Shown: positions 45,246 through 56,797, counted from the stretch's first letter. The stretch is DNA of 64,000 nt from Gonatopus flavifemur (GCA_018340375.1 JAFFJZ010000004.1:27812001-27876000), one strand, 5' to 3'. Notes: generated from the sequence alone by a model not told the origin. Numbers and translations: made by a program.

Positions 45246-45483
45246 CACGGAAAAAGAAAACGGAGAAATTTACCGTATAAGATCACAACGCATTGCTTCA
45301 AGTCTATAAATGGGAATTTTTACAGAATATATTGTCAAATAATTTACATCATCAGAGAAAAATCTATTTCTGTCTCATAATGTGAATTATTCGACAATAT
45401 ATTCTGTAAAAATTCCAATTTATAGACTTAAGCAATGCGTTGTCATCCTATACGGTAAATTTCTTCATTTTCTTTTTTCCGTG
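45246..45483. mobile_element. CAC...GTG foldback MITE
   Basis: The ends CACGGAAAAAGAAAACG and the complement of ATTTTCTTTTTTCCGTG pair. The arms continue through AAATTTACCGTATA and TCAAGTCTATAAATGGGA into a near-perfect hairpin. The flanking dinucleotides are TG and TA. Confidence 0.75.
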
Positions 45484-45548
45484 TATCTAACAAATACGCG
45501 GGAGTGTTCGAGGATTGAACAGGAATGTTGAAATGTAGCGAATACGTA

Positions 45549-45614
45549 CCACAGCGTGTATTCATTCTGGCCCCACTTTGGCCCAGTCTTGGCCCCATTG
45601 CACATATGCTAGGG
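45549..45614. mobile_element. Minute GGCCCC-type MITE (66 bases), TA duplication
   Basis: The ends CCACAGCGTGTATT and the complement of CACATATGCTAGGG pair. GGCCCCACTTTGGCCCAG lies inside. TA flanks both sides (45547-45548 and 45615-45616). Confidence 0.65.
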
Positions 45615-46313
45615 TAACGTGACATCAAATGTCGTATCGAATACATGTGTATACATTTATAAATGTTCGAAAACAATCGAATACAATTCTCCAATGCCAT
45701 CACTCCTTGATTGGATTTTGAACGTATACGTTGGTTTTGGGAATTCCGAATAACAGGAAGCAAAACGAAAATTTCACCGTCCACTTTCTAACAGCAGAAA
45801 TCCAAATTTGTCAACATAGACTTTTCAATTATGAAAATTGCGTAGATGTATTCAAATACCCCAGCAAACACGATCGCAGGCATTTCAAAGGGCCAGTAAC
45901 GGCTCTTCACCGGCATTGCAGGGCCATCGGCGGCCCATTGAAGCGCCAGAAATAGTTATTTGTAGGGACCTAACGTAAATCCCCTCGAATCGTTCAATAA
46001 ATACTTATAACTTGCTTGTGAAGAAGAGGAATTTTATAAGTACATTTCAATGAACGATTCATATTCCCATAAAATGATACTTTGCTGTGTACGCAATCAT
46101 TGTTTTGTGAACAAATTTTGATATTCCATGAAATCACGTGAAATACAATTAAAAAGTGTTCCCTAACAACCATACGAAAACAACAACATTTCTTCTCTTT
46201 GAAAACGACGCTATTACTGCAGTGCAATTGACGAATATGACTTGTTATATCGCTGTTGTTATTATTGTAAATATTGATTTGTTTTCTTTATATCTACGAT
46301 AATTCTTAACTTA
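45615..46313. other. Intron sequence
   Basis: No gene was recognised. Short ORFs on both strands lack motifs. A GGCCC-like patch is seen near 45890-45940. Confidence 0.35.
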
Positions 46314-46465
46314 CACGGAGAAAAAGGAGCAGTGATAATCACTAAACGAATAGTAAAATATGGACAGACCAAACTGCGTAATCATGAGAACTAAATGGCT
46401 CAGTCGAAATTATGATACGCTCATGTTTTTTCTCATCATAAAAAACTCTACTATTATGTTATCTA
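46314..46465. repeat. Left part of the CACGGAG MITE family
   Basis: Starting CACGGAGAAAAAGGAGCAG, it matches the first about 100 bases of the complete element at 50662-50870 (AATAGTAAAATATGGACAGA). The right end is missing. Confidence 0.65.
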
Positions 46466-46473
46466 CTTTCAAG

Positions 46474-46603
46474 CAGTGGCGTAAGGGAAGCCTTCGCACC
46501 ACGGAGTGCCCCACAGGAGCCTCCAAGCAGTCTTTTCGTGGATCATATGAACCCCATCTCCAGCACTTGCAGAAGGGTGCCCAGAATCTCCGTTACGCCA
46601 CTG
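46474..46603. mobile_element. hAT-type MITE (130 bases), 8-base duplication
   Basis: The ends CAGTGGCGTAAGGG and the complement of CTCCGTTACGCCACTG pair. CTTTCAAG lies on both sides exactly (46466-46473 and 46604-46611). Confidence 0.8.
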
Positions 46604-46889
46604 CTTTCAAGTGCACTAGACGAAAGGCCACGTGCAAACTCGATCATTCGGTTAGGCCGTTTAATTACACAGGTCAACAAAATTTAACCAATTTCGAATA
46701 GCAGCACGTAAAGTAAACTTCTCCCAAGCTGAATACGAATCTGACTTCAGAGTTGTTCTATGACGTCGAGTTTTGGAGATATCTTAATCTAAAACTGTAC
46801 AAAACACTCTTTTTCGACATATGTGAGGTTACATAGAATCAAAAGATCATTTTTTTCACAAAATTAGTAGGTGCACTTAGAACTATAAT

Positions 46890-47837
46890 CCAAGTGTGTA
46901 TTAACAGCGGGCCCAATCTAAATCTGGGGTGGGTGCCCATGCTGCCCTGGTGAAAATATACGCTCGTAGTGAGCGCCCTCGAAGCTGACAAGAAACATAA
47001 AAAGGTTTCAATCTTCTCTTGCCGGAGCGTTCAATAATTGCTTGTTTTAGAGTACTGAAATTATATGTTATCAATACGCTTTATAAACGTCCAATGCCGT
47101 TTCGGGAAGAGTACTGTTACGTCTGATGAAAGGTAACGCGGATCATTTTATGCAGACTTTGAGTATCGGTTTCAAATTGTCAGGAATCATAGCATTCCAT
47201 GGCTGAATAAGTAAGGCGCTGGATTGCAATGTTGAAAATCATGGGTTCGAATCTCGAATTAACGTTTCTGTTACGCTTCACCATACTCTTCGTCTGCGCT
47301 TCTATTCAGTTTCCATTTTCACCAGGGTGCCCAATGTGGGGCCAAGCTGAGCAGATGAATGGGGCCAACCCTGAGATGATAACATCGTTCCCAGCTTGGC
47401 TGTATTGCTTTACCCGAGAATTGGTAACACCATGGGCTCAGCGTGGACCCAAACTGGGCAATCAATACTGCCCCTTCCTTTTCTTTTTGAAATTGGAAAA
47501 TTGCTTTGAATTTGACCCCAGCGGGCATGAATTTCAGCCCCACTTTGGCCCAGTCTTGGGCCTAGTGTTGAGCCCCATCGTGCTTATATGGGCCCAAAAC
47601 TGTACAAAGTGGGACCAAAATTCATACACGCTGACGATTGTACACACATGCTCACCCCAATCTTGCCCTAACGCTGGTCCCAATTGGGGCCGAGTTCAAA
47701 CGTGTCCGCACTAAGATTCATTGTTTCCATTTTTTACCAACAATAATTGTATGGGAAAGCACAACAGGGCCAATACTGGGTGGAAGAGGATGGACCCAGC
47801 CTAGGGCCCATTGTCATTATAGGCAATACACGCTTGG
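46890..47837. mobile_element. Large GGCCCA-word element with tRNA-like module
   Basis: The ends CCAAGTGTGTATTAACAG and the complement of GGCAATACACGCTTGG pair. GGGCCC, TGGCCCAGTCTTGGGCC and GGGGCCAAC words are spread over 900 bases in both orientations. A tRNA-like module lies at about 47195-47257. A 161-codon ORF (47229-47714) runs through the words and is a by-product. Confidence 0.65.
47195..47257 (+). other. tRNA-like module with box A and box B
   Basis: The plus strand reads TGGCTGAATAAGTAAGGCGC (box A-like), then ATGGGTTCGAATCTCG (box B) about 34 bases later. It lies inside a DNA-element-like repeat. No complete tRNA fold is seen. Confidence 0.55.
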
Positions 47838-48474
47838 AAAGGCATTCTTCCACAAATGCCGTGTGTTCGCCTATTGACTCGAATGCAAGCCAAAAGCAAA
47901 CTACAAGCTATTTCTTTAAATTTATTCTCCGAGATTTGGTTATTTCAATGGAAATTATACAAATATAATGAAAACCAACCCCAAACAGACAATCTCCAAA
48001 CCCCGAACCCCAAATCCTAACAAGGGTTTTGAGAATTGTGAACTGGAGGTTTGCTTTCATTATGATTTCCTTCAAACAACTGAAAATACATTTTGAAGAA
48101 TACACTCGAAACTCATAGAAATGGCTTGTTGTCTGTTTTTAGCTTGCATTTCAGCACATAGGTGGAAACACAAATTTCAAAATGTTCTACCTCAATGAAA
48201 AAAAAAAAAATATATATATATATATTTGACCGAACTCAATGACATTTGAAAGAGAATGACTTTTAATTCGAGGTGCACTCGCGAGTTTTGTAGGAAAAAA
48301 TTATGTCGGAAAACAGTGTTTTTTACACTTTAAGGTTGAAATATTTCGAAAATCCAAATTGATAGAGCAATTTTGAAGCCAGATCCGGATTTAACGGGCC
48401 AAAATACTTTGAAATATGATAAAGTGTCTGTTACTTGACACGTTTTAGCCTGTGTATTGTAGAATTGTGATATA
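47838..48474. other. Intron sequence
   Basis: A short TATATATA microsatellite and an A run lie at about 48199-48226. No gene was recognised. Confidence 0.4.
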
Positions 48475-49639
48475 CAGGGTGGTCCATTTGAAGTGATATA
48501 GTCAAATATCTCGAAAACTAGTGGAGACGAGGAAAAATGGTCCAGATAAGAAGTTTAGGGTTCCAAAGGGGAAGTATGATGCTGACCTTGAAAAACCCCT
48601 CAGAGGTCATTTTGAAGGTCATTTAGGGGCCAAGATGATTTTTTTGAATGGGATTCCCATTTTTTTACCATGGCATGGGAAAGCTAGTTTCAAACCCTTA
48701 ACGAAACACTGGTCATGAACCCCTGTCCGCCCATTGGGGTACAAGGTATGGACCGTCAAAGTTATTGATGAACTACTCTCAGCGCTACCCACACCGAGAG
48801 AAAAAGCATGCTTTAGAAGCATGACACACTTCAATGCTTCCAACGCATTTGTTACGACGTACTTTCAACGCTCGGGACTCATGCAGTTAACGCACGAGAC
48901 CATGCTTTTTGGGTATGTGTCACATGCTTTCTAAGCATGGGTACCGAGCGTTGGAAGCACGTTATGACAAATGCATTAGAAACTTCAGTGCGTCAATACT
49001 TTTGCAGTATGCTTTTTCTCTCGGTGCAGGAACAACGACGAGGACGTGGTAGTTCTCTGTTCCCTCCAGAGTGCTTGATTATTGTGAGTCCCCTGGCCTC
49101 TCACATGTGGGGTTCCAAAATTTAGAAGTTGTTTTTGTAAATGAGGGAGGACATGATCGATCGCATCCGCACTGTTTGTGCCAACATACCAGAATTTTGT
49201 ATCCAGGCAGAGGGGGGTAACTTCGAGCAATTATTGTAACAGCATCAAGCACCCCTCATGTGAGAGGCAAGGGGACTCACAATAATCGAGCACTCCGAAG
49301 GGCACAGAGAACTACCACGTCCACGTCGTTCCTGGGTAGCGCCAAGAGTAGTTCATCAATAACTTCGACAGTCCATACCTTGCACCCCAATGGGCGGAAA
49401 GGGGTTGATGACCAGTGTTTCGTAAAGGGTTTAAAACCAGCTTTCCCGTGCCATGATAAAAAAAATGGGGGTCTTATTTCAAAAAACCTAAATGACCTTC
49501 AAAATGACCTCTGAGGGATTTTTCAAGGTCAGCATCATACTTCCCCCTTGGAACCCTAAACTTCTCATCTGGAACATTTTTTTCCATCTCCACTAGTTTC
49601 TGAGATATTTGACTTTGTCACTTCAAATGGACCACCCTG
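48475..49639. mobile_element. Tail-to-tail foldback of Tc1-like 3' ends, with nested MITE
   Basis: Both ends read CAGGGTGGTCCATTTGAAGT inward, with TA on each side (48473-48474 and 49640-49641). Each arm is the same 3' non-coding region found at 12692-13152 and 16556-17016. The centre (about 49140-49245) retains the last transposase codons (DRSHPHCLCQHTR frame-shifted copy). A MITE sits in the left arm at 48792-49026. With only 3' ends present, it must rely on transposase from elsewhere. Confidence 0.8.
48792..49026. mobile_element. CAC...GTG MITE rich in AAGCATG words, CA duplication
   Basis: The ends CACCGAGAGAAAAAGCATGC and GCATGCTTTTTCTCTCGGTG-like complement pair. CA flanks both sides (48790-48791 and 49027-49028). 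The sister arms at 13011-13020 and 49338 read CTACCCAGGAACAACG, the empty site. Confidence 0.85.
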
Positions 49640-49868
49640 TATAGAGACCGGATTATATGCATAATTAACAATTTCGTTATGGATTTTTTTGATTCCCATG
49701 GGACCAAATCAATTTGATGAATGTCTGAGGATGAGATTACATCACAAAAAGTATGTACATTTGAGGGACAACATCTGTTCGAAATCTGAAAAAGACCTGT
49801 ATTTTTGGGAATTTTCTTCGATTAAACTGAAAAAGTAATCCAAAAATCCTTTCGGGTATCCATTAATT

Positions 49869-49935
49869 CCCCAGCGTGTATGAATTCTGGCCCACTCTGG
49901 CCCAGTCTCGGCTGCATATTGGCAGGATGGGGTAC
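49869..49935. mobile_element. Minute GGCCCA-type MITE
   Basis: CCCCAGCGTGTATGAATTCTG at the left is followed by GGCCCACTCTGGCCCAGTCT, and ATGGGG ends it. It is less well preserved than the copies at 23414 and 45549. Confidence 0.5.
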
Positions 49936-50661
49936 TTTCAAGCACGCTAAAAGTTTTTCAAAATTCTTATTTAAAAACAAAATGGCGGCTACCGTCGCTG
50001 AGATCCAAGTCATCCTTTCCCTCATATCCTTTTGCGGCAGGCAGTAGAAGTGTCATCCATCTTAATCTAAAAGAATACTAAAAATTTTTTCATCGTCTAC
50101 TTTAGTTTTGCTAGTGAAGTACATGAGCTTATTACGAAATATTGATTTTTAAACCTTTAACGATGTTTTGAAAAACGTTTTGCGTTTTCTACCCAAAAAA
50201 TCGACGCTAATTTGTATATAAAAATCGTAATTGTTAATCAATCATGAAAATTGTATGTGCTTAACTAGATAATCTACCCAAGAAGCTACAGTTGAATTTT
50301 CAAGGCACTCGGTTGAAAACTGTTTGTGATCTACTGCCTGCCGATTTTGAAAACATGATTTCGAGAAAAACCGCATTCAAAGTTTCTAAACTATTTATCA
50401 ACATAAAATTTCTAAAATGATAGATCGCTGATTATTTGACTTCTAGTCAGCGATACCAGGACCATATACAGGCCCTTCCTGACCCGAATCAAGGCATTCC
50501 ATCTTTTTTCTTGATGATTTCAAATTAGAACGAGCAACTTTCGCGACATCGGTCATTGAGCACTCTGCACACACATGATACGAGTAGCATCGGCTTCCCA
50601 GGCAAAATAGTAAAAATTTCGGCCCGCAATTAGTCCAAGACAATCCATTGCCTCCATAATA
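49936..50661. other. Intron sequence
   Basis: No gene or terminal repeat was recognised. Confidence 0.35.
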
Positions 50662-50870
50662 CACGGAGAAAAAGAAATAGTGATAATCTATAAGCGGATA
50701 GTAAAATATGGACAGACCAAACTGCGCAATCAAAATAACTGAACGGTTAAATCGAAATTACGATACGCTTAGTCAAACCAACGATGCGTTCAGTTAGAAT
50801 CACGATGGGATTGATTGTAGGAATCAAATGTTTGGTCCATCCATATTTTACTATACCAGTTTTCTCCGTG
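50662..50870. mobile_element. CAC...GTG MITE (209 bases), TA duplication
   Basis: The ends CACGGAGAAAAAG and AGTTTTCTCCGTG pair. Pairing continues through TAGTAAAATATGGACAGACC and its complement. TA lies on both sides (50660-50661 and 50871-50872). Confidence 0.8.
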
Positions 50871-51009
50871 TACTTAATGAACCATCGTTGAAAGTTATGA
50901 GAGCCATATCAGTAGCAATTTCAACAATAGTTTGTTCCACGTACGGACTAATTATCTCGATTGGCATCATATATGAATTTTGCATGTTCATATTTCAGTT
51001 GAAGAGACT

Positions 51010-52824
51010 TGTGACGAGCCCGTCGAAGTTGAGGTGTTGTGACGGACTCGTCAGGATATCCAGTAACCTGCAACGAATAAATGAAATCAATACAACATTC
51101 TTAAGATGTGTAATATGGAAACGACACAACCTCACCGTAACCACATTACTGGCGATGGGGTACAATCTTGCTCCCGCGTCTCACCAGTCGTTATAGATAA
51201 ACCTGTAAATAGAATAGCGGTTAGAAAAAGGGGTTAAATAAGTCAAAGTAATTGAATAAAGACAAAGTTAGCATACCTTCCGTAGTCACCATCCAGTCCA
51301 GTGCTGGTGACCCGAGGGACATTTAATCTGAAAAATGAAGTGAATTAATAAAAAGACATTATAGAGTGAATTGAAGATACGTTTCTTACCACGCGGAGGC
51401 TCAAATAGTCACCTGTAAGTAACAATATTTTTAGATTAAAAGCGTGAATAGGACAATGAGTATTGTACATATAAACGATAGCTTACCTGGAAATAAATGA
51501 TCGCTAGGAAGATTTCCGGGTGATTTCGGCTCTAGAAAACACTTTTCTCCACCAGAAAGAAAGTTTATACACAACACTCGCGATATTATACTTCCGAAAA
51601 ACCCGACGTGAAAAGGGATGACAGGTTATAAACAAACCTGGTCATCCATATTGTTTTTCGCGAAAACTCACCGCGCATGTGCAGGGTGTGCGTAGAGCGA
51701 TCATCAAACGAGACAATCGATACTATCGAGGCCGACCCTAGTTTACGCGGCAACCGATAGGTCTCGGAGTCGCCCGTGACTCGAAATTAATTCAAACCGG
51801 GAATAAAAGGAGGTACCCGAGAGGTATTCTTCACTTCACTATCCCGATCGTAAATCCGCATCAAACGGTGATCTTGCGAGGTGAGAGAATTGCTCCACTA
51901 AGCGAAGAGATAGTTAAGGTCCATTGGGTCCGTGCATCCAACGTTAGCTAGGCTTTGTTTTAGGGCTGGGGGTGGTCAGCTGGAAAGAAACCGCTGCCTC
52001 AGAGTAAATGCTGGTTAGGGCACTATATGACGGGGATGGTAATAATACTCCTACGTCATTAGGGGCAAAATCCAGCCCATGGGGTTAGATAGCAGCCACC
52101 CTCTCACGGCTGAAAATACTGTGGAAAGACAAATGGTTTAAACTTTCCGTTAGATCTTGGACAGATTCCTTCCGAATCTCTCAGGGCTCTCAGTAGCCAA
52201 TTAGCTTTCAGGATCTCTAGATCTGCGACGTGATTGGTCTCCTTCCGAGACGCACGTTCGCCTTGTCATTGGCCGAAGTCTGGTTTGTCACTAGGATAAC
52301 TCTAGACTTTCGAGCCACGCGATTGGTCCGCGAGTAATCGATCGTTTACAATCGCCGCGCGCATCATTCCGTTGGAACCGCGCCTTGGAGAGTCACCGCG
52401 TAAGAGTCAATACGCCTTGTTTCCGTTGGAACCGGTCGAATTTCCAACCAAATAACGTCTTCGCGCAGAACACGTGTGCACACGTTAGGAATAGTCGACT
52501 TAGGGTTCTTAAACTATAAAAATTTCCTAGTTTATATGATATTGTCAAATCTTACTTTACTTTTGTCTTTGTTTATACGCGAACTGACCAGTTCGAATCT
52601 TTTGTAAAAGAAGAGTGCTTCAATAAATGTCAATTTACTTTGTTTAAAATTCAAACACGTGTCTGGCTATTTTAATGTTAATGGTCTGTGACCCGCGTTC
52701 CTCAACCTCGTAAACCCGAACCTTGGTCTTCCGACGAGCAAAAGGCAAATTTGGGGGTGAATTCTTGAATTTACGATATCTTACACATATCAACGCGTCA
52801 GGGTCTTTGAAACGAAACGTCACA
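51010..52824 (+). mobile_element. Solo LTR (1815 bases) with 4-base duplication
   Basis: It begins TGTGACGAGCCCGTC and ends AAACGTCACA. GACT lies on both sides (51006-51009 and 52825-52828). A GAATAAAAG box at about 51803 is followed by a CTTCACTTCACTATCC start-like region, and TTCAATAAATGTC near 52620 is a polyadenylation signal. It shares short blocks with the LTR at 40268-41336 but is longer. No coding frame of note lies inside. A 5' LTR with lost downstream sequence cannot be excluded. Confidence 0.75.
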
Positions 52825-53733
52825 GACTAATACCCGCCTTTATAATCATATCAAACGTTGGCGATGAGAACATATCGCGTCAGCATGTTTTGAAATCCAA
52901 AAATAAGCTCGAGGTATTTTCTACGCTTCCGAGCGCTCAGAGGTGCTTCAAAAAATGACCTTCAAAATTTGTTTAAAAATTTTACGCCTGGAAAATTCTT
53001 ATGCATATCATTGTCGAGATGTTTATACATCATTCAAGTCAATAAACAAAAATAGTCAAGAATTGCTTTTCAAACAGATGTTGTTCCTTAATTGAAACTA
53101 AATCGGTTCGATGAGAATACAAAACAATGCATATGAAAATATTGATTATGCATATGATCCGGTCTCTAGTGAGATATTTTCCAATGATCGAAGCATAATC
53201 AAACTTTTGCTAGAACTGAATCCTTTTCATCATTCGTCCAACACAGTAATGCCAGGAAATCTAATTTCTGGCCACTCAATCAAGCTGTTTTCTCTCAACA
53301 CCATCAAATTTTTTTCATCGGCGGTTTGATTGTATGTTTGAGATGAAGCTTGATGGAGGGAACAAATCCTGGTTGCTGGCATTGGGGGTGAAACATCAAT
53401 CTTTTCTGTTTTGATTCATTGTATTCTCATTGAGCTATGCTTCTGATGAAAATTGGAGTCATTGGAGACTCGGCATATCGTAAACGTGCATACACATACA
53501 TCAATGTCAAACATGCATAAAAGAAACTAGTAAATTTTTTTCATTCTAACTAATTCTCGAATCGATTGATTTGTAAATTTCTTCACATTGATCCACCCCT
53601 TACTCTATAAATTCACGTAATTCTATCTACTATACAATCAATGGAATTCATCATCGATCCCATGGTAAACACAGATGGAATTGTTAGCACCATAATATCC
53701 GATAATTCAATTCAACGACTGATTTCTTTTCAG
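52825..53733. other. Intron sequence before the last exon
   Basis: It contains ACCCGCCTTTATAATCATAT and GTTGGCGATGAGAACAT near 52830-52870, which could be LTR-element internal sequence. Otherwise no element or gene was recognised. The acceptor at 53733 is preceded by TTTCTTTTCAG. Confidence 0.4.
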
Positions 53734-53931
53734 ATTCCAAATACGGAGATAGCCTCCCCAGAAAGTAAAACTCAAACTTCTGGCGAAGGGGGCATTGTGT
53801 ATGCAGAATTGGATTTGACGCAACAGCAGCAAGGAATGCCACTACGTAATTTGAATGAAGATAAAACAGAATATGCAGAAATTCTTTATACGAAACCAGA
53901 AGAAGCGGGAGAACAAGAATCGAACAAATGA
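53734..53931 (+). CDS. Terminal coding exon with paired tyrosine (ITIM/ITSM-like) motifs
   Basis: After TTTCTTTTCAG the frame reads IPNTEIASPESKTQTSGEGG, then IVYAELDLTQ and KTEYAEILYTKPEE, and stops at 53929-53931 after QESNK. IVYAEL fits the ITIM rule (I/V/L/S-x-Y-x-x-L/I/V). TEYAEI fits the ITSM rule (T-x-Y-x-x-V/I). The tyrosines are 24 residues apart, a spacing able to bind a tandem-SH2 phosphatase (SHP2/Corkscrew). The exon begins at a codon boundary, matching the end of 44644-44815. Fasciclin-3-like identity is a guess. The ORF upstream of 53734 is intronic. Confidence 0.75.
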   Translation: MPNTEIASPESKTQTSGEGGIVYAELDLTQQQQGMPLRNLNEDKTEYAEILYTKPEEAGEQESNK

Positions 53932-54295
53932 GGATTTTTCGATAGCATCTAATCGATGATAAGGAGAGAAAAAAACGCAAAATTGATATGTGATTTTATG
54001 AAAGAAATTTTATACCGTGAATGTAAGATTAGATTCTGATTTATATGATGATTCTTAGTATCCAAGGAGCGCAATGACCTTGGAATTCAGTTCGTCGATC
54101 AATGTCAGAATTATATCTTATCATATTCCATCCATAAATCGAGAGAATGGTTCCCTCGAGCAGTTTGATCTCTTTGTTTGTTCATTCGTCTATGCATCCA
54201 TACGATAAAGCATACATTAGATCCAAAGAGTACCAATTGGATATAAGCAAAAACTTATTATATTTTATTATATCCAATTATGTTCCATTAGATGA

Positions 54296-54301
54296 AATAA
54301 A
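54296..54301 (+). promoter_or_regulatory. Candidate polyadenylation signal AATAAA
   Basis: It is the first perfect AATAAA I found after the stop at 53931, giving a 3' UTR of about 0.4 kb. No expression data support it. Confidence 0.4.
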
Positions 54302-56606
54302 TGGCGATTGAACCCTCTGACTCCACAATCCAAATTGTTCTCTATTCGCACATACAAGATTGAACATAAACTTGCACTTCTTTTACTTCTTGATGAAGTG
54401 GTACTCATTAAATCATTCACACTCAAGTTCCCCTTTCAAAGATGTTGACGTTGAAACACACTATTTTCAACTTCCGCATGTTTCAAATACTTCCCGGGTT
54501 ACGCGAACCCATGTGTGCTGTCAGAGGATTAACGATCTACTTTTTCGTTCTTTGAATCTATGAGATCTAATGAAATCCAATTAGGTCTGTTTAGGTCCAA
54601 TGCATTTTTTTTCGGGTGCCTATCTGTTTGTCTGTGAGTCTATCAATTCATCCATCTGTAGGTCTTCCAATTTCCTGAAAGAAAATTCTGCTAGTAAAAC
54701 ATGAGACACTCATCAGTTAATCTTTTCCACTGGCGAAACACAAGGCAGGGAAACTCACAAGTAACTAAAATGGGTTTATTAGGGTTCATTTTTAATCCAG
54801 AGAACTGAGTAGAGACTAGTGTGTCACCCCTGGTTAAAAGAACCCAGTGATTCTGACCAATTCTCATCTTAGAATAATTCGTACACTGGATTTTAATCAT
54901 TCGTTGATTTTTTACATTATTTTGACAACCAAAATGGGAAGCGAATTCAATTGTTATAATAATGGACAAAGTCAACGAATTATTAAAATCCAGTGCAGTT
55001 GGCAACACTGCTTTTTCGAAACTGCAAAATTGAGACATATTTTGATGGGAATATTTGAATTTATATTCTGTTTCATCATTTTCATTCCCCCGTGCTTATT
55101 TTCCCTGATATTTATAACATTTTTCATGAAATTGAAAAAATTCCACCCACACAATACTTTGGAACGCTACTGTATTCGATCACAAGTATGAAGTATATTT
55201 TATTCATTTGAAGATTGAAAAGTTCAACTCTTCACCTAATCTTCATTCTGAGTAGATAATGGTTACTTTCGGAGACAATGCTATCCTATTGTCATTGATT
55301 AGGCCTACTTATCACACCATGATATCAGATGCCCACTGGTTTTGCTCAGTCAATACTGGCTGGATCCAACGTATCAGTTACTAACTGGTACCTCGGTAGT
55401 CTTTCCCAGTTAGTCTTCCTTTTTTGGTCATTTGTTTGTTTGCTTGTTCCTGTCTGTCCGTTTTCTACCATTCGTATTCGATCTACTTGGAGGTATATAT
55501 TCGTCTATCCGTCCGTCCATGTATCTTTATGTTTATCTAGCTGCTTGTTTGCTTGTCCGTCCATCTAAATTACTGTGTTTATCTGTCCGTTCATCTAACT
55601 GTGTATCCGTCCATCTGTGTTACGCACGTACACACACGCAAGCCTAATATATGTGTCCATATATGTATATATTCATAACCTCATGTATCAAAGGGTCCAG
55701 TCCAAGAATGCTCCATTTATCTCATTGGGCATTCCGTTTAATCAGATTTTGTGATTGATTGATTTGGTTGAAATTCTCGAAGGCTGGACACGCTATGTAT
55801 TCGAAAACTTTGTTCTTCTCCCCCTGACATCTGCTCCAGACCAAACTCATTTTCATTCAGATCAATCAGTTACAATCGGAGCAATACGCATTTGCAAAAA
55901 TAATCATTTCTTGTTAAGTTAACTCAGTTGAAACTAATATGGGACCACTATTACCTCTGCATGTGACTGTGATGAAAATTTTACAAAAATCATAATCAGA
56001 GCGGGAAATATGCGCGTTTATGCAAGTGTTCACAGTCGGAATCAAATTTGTTTCTCAAACTCTAAACGTTGCTGAAGTTTTAATCGTTCATTGAAACGAA
56101 TTAGTACTCGAATAATGAAATAATCAACCGGTAAAGTCCTAAAATTTTGCAGTACTTTTTTGAGCGATGTTTTCAGTTCCAAAGAGTTAATTTGAAAAGT
56201 TAAATCATGATCATTCATCAGATTTTGTGGGTTTGAGTTTTCGTTTCGTTTCTCCAAACGATTTAAATTTCAGCAGTATAACTCCAAAACATATTTTAAT
56301 AGAAAATTTTTATTTCGACCTTCAAACCAATAGCTTCCTCTATCGAGAAAGTGAAATTACTTACTTGCGAACGTTCACGTTGTCAAATTTCTTTCATCAA
56401 ACAGAATAAAACTTCTTCACTAAGAATTTTCATATTCACAAACATTATTCTATTCGCTACCAAATTTATCAATATAAAAGTCTACACGGTTTATCAATTT
56501 TTATTTTTAGTGATGCTTCTTTTCTTATATGTATAATTCGTATATTATTCGTACATTTATTATATGTTCTAACGTATCCAAACGTAGTTTTGCTGTATCT
56601 CCATCA
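54302..56606. other. Intergenic stretch
   Basis: It contains one 112-base CAC...GTG hairpin (54884-54995), a pyrimidine-rich GTCCGTCCATC tract (about 55495-55620) and an ATATATG patch. ORFs near 54847-55191 and 56042-56257 have hydrophobic or charged runs but no motif. Confidence 0.4.
54884..54995. mobile_element. CAC...GTG mini-hairpin (112 bases)
   Basis: CACTGGATTTTAATCATTCG at the left pairs with CGAATTATTAAAATCCAGTG at the right, with one mismatch. The flanking dinucleotides are TA and CA. Confidence 0.65.
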
Positions 56607-56797
56607 CACTGTAAGAAAATTTAATTATGGTAGTATTTTAGCCGATAATATATTGTGGAATTTTGCATAGGATGTTTAATTTCCTTCAATGATCCAAAAT
56701 GTGATGTTTTTTTACCAAAAAAACATTCATTCTACCCAATATAACATTGAAGAAAGTTACAATGTTATGTAATCCTATACAAAATTTTTTTACAGTG
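56607..56797. mobile_element. CAC...GTG MITE (191 bases)
   Basis: The ends CACTGTAAGAAAATTT and AAATTTTTTTACAGTG pair. AACATTG and ATGTTATGT words recur inside. The flanks are CA and TA. Confidence 0.7.

Noticed and set aside
47229..47714. 161-codon ORF
   Set aside because: It runs through GGCCCA repeat words and begins in the tRNA-like module. It is a repeat by-product.
54691..55191. Two overlapping ORFs of about 115 codons on opposite strands
   Set aside because: They mirror the 54884-54995 hairpin. The hydrophobic tail of one is not supported by other evidence.
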